Position numbers and translations under genes: made by a program
Part shown: positions 50,831 to 55,375 of the stretch, in pieces
How the letters are laid out: each line of letters begins with the position of its first letter
How positions within the stretch are numbered: the stretch's first letter is position 1
Notes under the pieces: model-generated
Told to the model about the DNA's origin: nothing
Databases searched by the model: none
Seen by the model: the letters and a program-made list of their open reading frames with translations, nothing else
Source: an uncultured Bacteroidales bacterium
GTDB lineage: Bacteria; Bacteroidota; Bacteroidia; Bacteroidales; P3
Direction: 5' to 3'
DNA length: 55,375 nt
Assembly (NCBI GenBank): GCA_900318175.1
Contig: ONJQ01000018.1
Location: 1-55,375 of the forward strand

Positions 50831-52096
50831 ATGGCTCCACGGATACGAGGCAATGCTTTTGTGAAGAACAGTCTCACGCTGTCGGGCGGTGTGGCTGTGG
50901 CACAGGTGTTGCCGTTTCTTTTCTACCCCCTTCTGGGACGACTGTTCTCCGCTGGTGAGTTCGGTCTGCTGGCGGCAGTGACGGCTATTGTGTCGGTGCT
51001 TTCGGTGGTGGGCTCGGGACGCTATGAGGCAGGCATCCTGGTGGCCAAATCGAAAAGGGAGGCTGCACGGCTGGCGGTGCTATGCGTGACGATGAGTGTG
51101 GCGGTGCTGGTCGCGAGCTGGGCAGTGCTGCAGTTTGTGCTGGCGGAGCCGCTGGCCCGCTGGTTTAACGAGCCGGGGTTGAGCCGATGGCTGTTCGTCT
51201 GCCCTGTGGCGGCGTTTTTCGTAGTGGTTTATAATGTCTACAACGAGTGGTGCGTCCGCGAAGGTTACTTCAAGGCGTTGGGGGTAAACAAGATTGTGAA
51301 CTCCGGTGCCATAGCGGTGAGCAAGGTGCTGCTGGGCGTGGTGAAGATTTGCTCGCAAGGGCTTGTTGTGGGCGATGTGATAGGAAGAGGCATCAGCGCG
51401 GCGGGATGCGCTGTGAGAGCATGGATGAAGGACGGCCGCTGGTTTGCCGCTGTGAAGCTCGGCAGTCTGTGGCCCACCGCCATGCGGCACAAGGGATACC
51501 CCCTTTACACGATGCCGGGCCAGTTGCTCAACGCTTTGGGACAGGCTGCACCGGTGCTGATGATTGCCTACTTCTTTGACAAGACGGAAGTGGGCTACTT
51601 CTCTATGGCCATGACGCTTTTCTCAGTTCCGATCAACGTGGTCAGTTCAGCCATCCGCGATGTGTATCGCCGTCAGGCCAACGATGAGTTTGCGCATCAA
51701 GGGTCGTGTCTGGGGAGTTTCCGACGGGTGTTGATGCTGCTGACTGTTATCGGGGTTGCGGCGTTGCTGCTGTTGGTGTGGTTTTTGCCGGAACTGATGG
51801 AGCTGTTTATGGGTGCCGGATGGGGTCAGTCAGGACGCTATGCGCAGCTGTTGGCTCCAGCGATGGTGATAATGTTCATCTCCAACTCGTTGAGTGGCCT
51901 ATTTATAGTGGTCGACAAGTTGCGCCAGTTCTTTTGGTGGCAGTTCTATTTTGCTGGAGTCACCCTCCTCAGCGTATGGTTGGGGGGAGTGCTGATGGAC
52001 AGCATGGAGGGCGTACTGATTCTTCTTACCGTGGGCAGAGCCACAGCCTACGCCGCAAGCATAGTGATGACTTACCGATATGCCAAGGGAAATTGA
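50831..52096 (+). CDS. Oligosaccharide flippase-family membrane protein
   Basis: A 421-residue polytopic membrane protein of the MOP superfamily (polysaccharide_synt type). About 12 hydrophobic segments are seen. N-terminal NSLTLSGGVAVAQVLPFLFYPLLGRLFSAGEFGLLAAV (residues 13-50) is a typical opening. It is not closely similar to the flippase at 1,100 and stands in a lipid A gene set rather than next to glycosyltransferases, so it may move a different lipid-linked glycan. Starts 3 bp after the lipoprotein. Confidence 0.8.
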   Translation: MAPRIRGNAFVKNSLTLSGGVAVAQVLPFLFYPLLGRLFSAGEFGLLAAVTAIVSVLSVVGSGRYEAGILVAKSKREAARLAVLCVTMSVAVLVASWAVLQFVLAEPLARWFNEPGLSRWLFVCPVAAFFVVVYNVYNEWCVREGYFKALGVNKIVNSGAIAVSKVLLGVVKICSQGLVVGDVIGRGISAAGCAVRAWMKDGRWFAAVKLGSLWPTAMRHKGYPLYTMPGQLLNALGQAAPVLMIAYFFDKTEVGYFSMAMTLFSVPINVVSSAIRDVYRRQANDEFAHQGSCLGSFRRVLMLLTVIGVAALLLLVWFLPELMELFMGAGWGQSGRYAQLLAPAMVIMFISNSLSGLFIVVDKLRQFFWWQFYFAGVTLLSVWLGGVLMDSMEGVLILLTVGRATAYAASIVMTYRYAKGN

Positions 52097-52126
52097 AAAG
52101 ATTTGGATGTCTCATCCTTTTCAATT
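52091..52126. terminator. Hairpin between convergent flippase and ResB-CcsA genes
   Basis: AATTGAAAA (52,091-52,099) pairs with TTTTCAATT (52,118-52,126), and the inner GGATG/CATCC (52,105-52,109 and 52,113-52,117) adds 5 bp. It begins at the flippase stop codon. A/T-rich outer arms could serve both strands, though no long T-run follows. Confidence 0.6.
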
Positions 52127-52132
52127 GTCACT

Positions 52133-54259
52133 TTAGTTGTATGCGTGCATGCCGCCGAGGAGGAGGTTGACACCGAAATAGGTGATGATGACGCTGAGGA
52201 AGGCGAAGAGGCACCAGAGGTGGAAATGCACCACAGAATGGCCTTTGCGCGCAGCCATGTGGAGCGGATAGAGGTAGACGAGCAGGGTGATGAGCGCCCA
52301 GACTTCCTTCGGGTCCCATGACCAGTAGTTGCCCCACGAGATATTGGCCCAGACGGCTCCGATGATGATGCCCACGGCCAGCAACGCCACTCCGGGATAG
52401 AGCAGGAGTAGATTAGTGCGTTCCATGGAGGGACGCAAGGAGGGACGGAGAAGGGCCGCCACACTGCCCAGCATGGCAAAGATGAAGAGGGCGTAGGAAA
52501 TCATGATGACAGTGACGTGGAGGGTCAGCAGTGGTGAACTGAGGACGGGCATGAGGTGTGTGATGGGAGGATTGGAACCACTCATCATGGCGACCAGCAG
52601 GCAGAAGCCCATGGCCATCAGGGCTATGGAGGATGCCATACGGTGACGGCGAGTGGTGCATAGCGCAACGATGCCAATGGCTATGGCCATGAGGTGCATG
52701 CTGTCGAATCCCCCAGCCATGGGGGCATGGCCTCCCGCAATCCAGCGCAGCACAAAGATGATGATTAGGAAAAGGGTGAGGAGTGCCACGATAAGGGTGG
52801 AGACCCTGCTGCCCGTAATGGAGAGGCGAGAGGGGCGGTCGGTCTCTTTCCGCGGCGAGGCGTAGAGGGCTATGGCAAGGCTGACAAGGCCCAGCGTGAT
52901 GCTGAGCAGGGCAAGCCAGCGTCCGGTGGTGAGGGCGTTGTAAATGCGCTCGGCGCGGATGCGCGTGGGCGACGGCAGGGCGGAGGCGGCCTGTTTGCGC
53001 TGATAGTCTGCTGTCTTTTCGAACACTTGATTGAGGGTTGTGAAGTCGCCCGTCACCACAAGCTCTTGGCAATAGCTGAGTTGTTTGCGGATGAAGATGT
53101 ACTGGTCGTCGTCCACGTCGAGGGGCAGCGGGTCGTTCTGTGAATACCAGTTGAGTTTGCCCGTAGAGTCGGTGAGGGGATAGAGTTTAAGCAGTTCGCT
53201 GCCAATCACCATTTTGACGAGGTTGAGTTTCTCATCGGCGGCGCGAAGTTCTTTGGGAAGCGGATGGGAGGTGAAGAGTTCCTGATGGGCAAGAAGGTTG
53301 GAGAAGGAGGTGTAGCGCCCCTCCATGCCTAACTGGCGGCGCAGTTCGTTGCCCTTGATTTTAATCATTGGCTCGTCAATCCACTCTGTGGCGTAGAACA
53401 GCCAGCCGCTGAGTACCTGCTCGGAGGTGAGGCCACAGTAGGTGGCGTTGCCGCAGAGTTTGGTGGTGAAGTCTTTGGCAAGGGTTTGCAAAGGGCAGAT
53501 GCGCCCTTTGTAGAGTACGTACATCTGTCCCATCTTCTCGGCACTCTGTCGCGGCAGGGTGGTGGGTGCCGCCTGTGCGTTGCCGGCAAGGAGCAAGAGC
53601 ACGAGGGGAAGGCCTCGCAGCAGCCGGCGGAAATGCGACCTTGGGGAGAGGAACATCCACACGAGCCCCGCGATGGCGAGGAGGTAGCCGGCATAGGTCA
53701 CGCCGATGCCGAGGGGGTCGTGAGCCACGCTAAGGGTGGAGCCGCCCTGCATGTCGTAGTCGGCTTGATAGAAGCGGTAGCCTTTGTGTCGATAGATGTT
53801 GTTCATGGAGATGACGGCATTGTTGCCCTCGACAGTCACATGGCTGATGAAGTCCATAGGGGCTTTGGACCCGGGGTAGGTCATTAGTTCAAAACGTTGC
53901 AGCGTGACATCGAAGGGGAGGTCAAAGGAGTCGCCGTCGTCCGTGGTGCACTGGCGGTTGGGGATGCCCTCCTCCAGCACCAGATTGCCGTGCTGGCCGG
54001 TCCACGTGGTGAGGCCGCCACCCAGCAGTATGACCACCGCTGAGCTGTAGAGCAACAGTTGGTGGGGGATGCGCCACAGTTTGTTGCGCACAATGGTATA
54101 GATGCAACCCACGCCCACAGCGGCAAGCAGCAGGATGAACCACCATGAATTGTAGACATGGTCCACGGCAAAGGCGTTGCCGTGGTATTTTTCAATAATA
54201 GTGCCGGCAGCGAGGATAATCACTACCGGCACAATCAGTATGACAGATGTTTTTTTCAT
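52133..54259 (-). CDS. Cytochrome c maturation protein, ResB-CcsA fusion
   Basis: A 708-residue inner-membrane protein of the system II (Ccs) cytochrome c haem-ligation pathway. The N-terminal half resembles ResB/Ccs1: two helices, then a periplasmic domain (about residues 90-195, DLPFDVTLQRFELMTYPGSKAPMDFISHVTV). Residues 205-440 hold a further helix and a soluble region. The C-terminal half is CcsA-like: HVTVIMISYALFIFAMLG near 587-604 and the haem-handling WGNYWSWDPKEVWALITLLVYLYPLH motif near 648-673, with conserved histidines. Its immediate upstream neighbour encodes a c-type cytochrome, which it could mature. Confidence 0.9.
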   Translation of the reverse strand: MKKTSVILIVPVVIILAAGTIIEKYHGNAFAVDHVYNSWWFILLLAAVGVGCIYTIVRNKLWRIPHQLLLYSSAVVILLGGGLTTWTGQHGNLVLEEGIPNRQCTTDDGDSFDLPFDVTLQRFELMTYPGSKAPMDFISHVTVEGNNAVISMNNIYRHKGYRFYQADYDMQGGSTLSVAHDPLGIGVTYAGYLLAIAGLVWMFLSPRSHFRRLLRGLPLVLLLLAGNAQAAPTTLPRQSAEKMGQMYVLYKGRICPLQTLAKDFTTKLCGNATYCGLTSEQVLSGWLFYATEWIDEPMIKIKGNELRRQLGMEGRYTSFSNLLAHQELFTSHPLPKELRAADEKLNLVKMVIGSELLKLYPLTDSTGKLNWYSQNDPLPLDVDDDQYIFIRKQLSYCQELVVTGDFTTLNQVFEKTADYQRKQAASALPSPTRIRAERIYNALTTGRWLALLSITLGLVSLAIALYASPRKETDRPSRLSITGSRVSTLIVALLTLFLIIIFVLRWIAGGHAPMAGGFDSMHLMAIAIGIVALCTTRRHRMASSIALMAMGFCLLVAMMSGSNPPITHLMPVLSSPLLTLHVTVIMISYALFIFAMLGSVAALLRPSLRPSMERTNLLLLYPGVALLAVGIIIGAVWANISWGNYWSWDPKEVWALITLLVYLYPLHMAARKGHSVVHFHLWCLFAFLSVIITYFGVNLLLGGMHAYN

Positions 54260-54291
54260 GAAAGAGTTTGCTGTTTTCTAAAAGAGTGCCT

Positions 54292-55375
54292 TTAGATGGC
54301 GTTGATGAATTTCACAACGGCATCGCGGTCGCTCTTGGAGAGTTTGCGGAAATTCTCCACGGAACGGCGTGCATCGCTGTCCTTGTTGCCATGCCACATG
54401 ATGGCCTCAATGACGTTGCGGGCGCGGCAGTCGTGCAGGCGGTCGCTGTGGCCGCTGCATATCTGTGACAGGCCACGTCCCCAAAGGGGAGTGGTGCGGC
54501 ACCAGCCGGTGCGGATGTCGTTGACCATGTGCAGGCGGTGCTGAACCATGTCGGTGTACGGCCATATCTTTTGGAACGGGTAGCGCGGCAAGCGGTTGTC
54601 GGCATCGGTGAAGAAACCATTGGGGTCGGTGAAGTTGTCGGGACCGGTGGTCCAGCTGGGGCGGTGGCAGGTGGCGCAGCCCATGTCGCGGAACAGCTTG
54701 CGTCCGCGCTGAACGGTGGTGTCTTTCAGGTTGCGTGCCGCGGGGACGGCCAGTCCGCGGTGCCAGACCATGAAGTTGACATAGTCGCGGTCGGTCATCT
54801 CAATGGGCAGGGTGTCGCACATCAGGTAGTTGTAGATGTCGGTGCGGGGGTCGCCGGTCTTGTTCCACTGGGGGAAGTAGTGGTAGAACTGCTCTTGCAC
54901 TTCGGGGTCGTCGGCGGCAGTGTTGGCGTAGATGCTCTTGTTCAGACTGAGGTAGTGGCTGCGGCGGTCGCTGCGGGTGACGTTGGGGATGTTCCAGATG
55001 GCGTTGGCACCGGCGGCATCCTGCAGGGGGCCGCGGCTCAGGGCGTAGGTGAAGCGCTTGGGGTGACTGGTCTTGCCGTAGAGTGAGGCCCAGTCGTGGC
55101 CAGCCCAGATGGCGGGGTTCAGTTGTGCACCGGCATCGTATTCTTTCTGGTATTGGGCTTTCAGCGAGTCGTCGGGGATGGCGTCGAGCAAGCCTGTGCC
55201 ATAGATGCCTATGGTGCTCTCCAAACGGAAGGCCAGCTGGCTGTAGGGGACGGAAAGGGGTGCATAGAAGGCATCCTCGGGGATGGTCACCTCGGGATAG
55301 ATAAGGCTGTAGGTCTCGCCGTCGGGGAAGCGGTTGCCCCATTCGTCGGTGTAGTCCAGCCATGCTATGTTAATC
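54292..55375 (-). CDS. Di-haem oxidoreductase (DHOR / DUF1111-like), 5' end outside window
   Basis: The frame is open to the window edge at 55,375, so the N-terminus, including any signal peptide and a possible first haem site, is missing. The visible 360 residues contain one CxxCH haem motif, GCATCHRP, preceded by DTTVQRGRKLFRD. The family pattern PYTDMVQHRLHM...WCRTTPLWGRGL...LHDCRARNVIEAIMWHG follows, where the usual GR is CR. These proteins are periplasmic, peroxidase-like di-haem cytochromes. It is 32 bp upstream of the ResB-CcsA gene and probably co-transcribed. Confidence 0.85.
   Translation of the reverse strand, partial: INIAWLDYTDEWGNRFPDGETYSLIYPEVTIPEDAFYAPLSVPYSQLAFRLESTIGIYGTGLLDAIPDDSLKAQYQKEYDAGAQLNPAIWAGHDWASLYGKTSHPKRFTYALSRGPLQDAAGANAIWNIPNVTRSDRRSHYLSLNKSIYANTAADDPEVQEQFYHYFPQWNKTGDPRTDIYNYLMCDTLPIEMTDRDYVNFMVWHRGLAVPAARNLKDTTVQRGRKLFRDMGCATCHRPSWTTGPDNFTDPNGFFTDADNRLPRYPFQKIWPYTDMVQHRLHMVNDIRTGWCRTTPLWGRGLSQICSGHSDRLHDCRARNVIEAIMWHGNKDSDARRSVENFRKLSKSDRDAVVKFINAI

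Noticed and set aside
1-55375. Insertion sequences, prophage or integrative element genes
   Set aside because: No transposase, integrase, relaxase or phage structural gene could be recognised on either strand, including within the decayed gaps.

Overview
The window looks like chromosomal DNA of a Bacteroidales bacterium (phylum Bacteroidota), probably a gut or oral lineage related to Prevotella/Paludibacter. Pointers are promoter boxes of the Bacteroidota type (TAnnTTTG), a secreted protease with a type IX secretion (T9SS) C-terminal domain, the lineage-typical bamD-rpoZ-coaBC operon, an OMP_b-brl_3 outer-membrane receptor, and a LysM plus periplasmic-binding-protein fusion. No rRNA, CRISPR array, transposase or integrase was seen.

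Positions 1-23,570 form one plus-strand surface-polysaccharide locus, visibly AT-rich. It holds an initiating polyprenyl-phosphate sugar-phosphate transferase, a Wzx-type flippase, a Wzy-like polymerase, three glycosyltransferases (two GT4, one GT2), two polysaccharide-deacetylase-type proteins, a hexapeptide acyltransferase, two GNAT acetyltransferases, LicD, CapA, two different ATP-grasp ligases (ATPgrasp_ST and TupA types), an opine-dehydrogenase-like oxidoreductase, a WbuC-type cupin, a DegT/DnrJ aminotransferase between two uncharacterised nucleotidyltransferases, and a small membrane protein at the end. It ends at a strong bidirectional terminator (23,591-23,630). Two gaps, 3,959-5,092 and 6,170-6,831, contain decayed genes: a CapA copy, a flippase C-terminus, and possibly an FkbM methyltransferase. 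Together the genes suggest a glycan decorated with amino acids or peptides, acetyl groups and a LicD-type phospho-substituent, in a locus that has been reshuffled.

Positions 23,645-28,017 (minus strand) hold a compact operon: a nucleotidylyltransferase fused to a GHMP-kinase-like domain, a FucP-type fucose permease, a RhaM-type mutarotase and a lipoprotein amidohydrolase. This could be a sugar uptake and activation route. A tRNA-Gln(CTG) with its own promoter and terminator follows.

Positions 28,536-45,193 are mostly minus strand and GC-richer: an OMP_b-brl_3 receptor, a MATE exporter, a DUF975 membrane protein, a LolA-like secreted protein, a C10 protease, a DUF819 membrane protein, uvrA, a lytic transglycosylase, coaBC, rpoZ and bamD. 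One plus-strand gene for a predicted outer-membrane barrel sits at 33,881. Positions 45,543-52,096 (plus) carry guaA, a LysM/binding-protein fusion, lpxC, lpxA, a small lipoprotein and a second flippase. Positions 52,133-55,375 (minus) carry a ResB-CcsA cytochrome c maturation protein and a di-haem oxidoreductase cut by the window end.

Two divergent intergenic regions (33,427-33,880 and 45,194-45,542) share a 30-bp dispersed repeat and near-identical promoters. Two of those promoters lie so close to the start codon that the messages may be leaderless.
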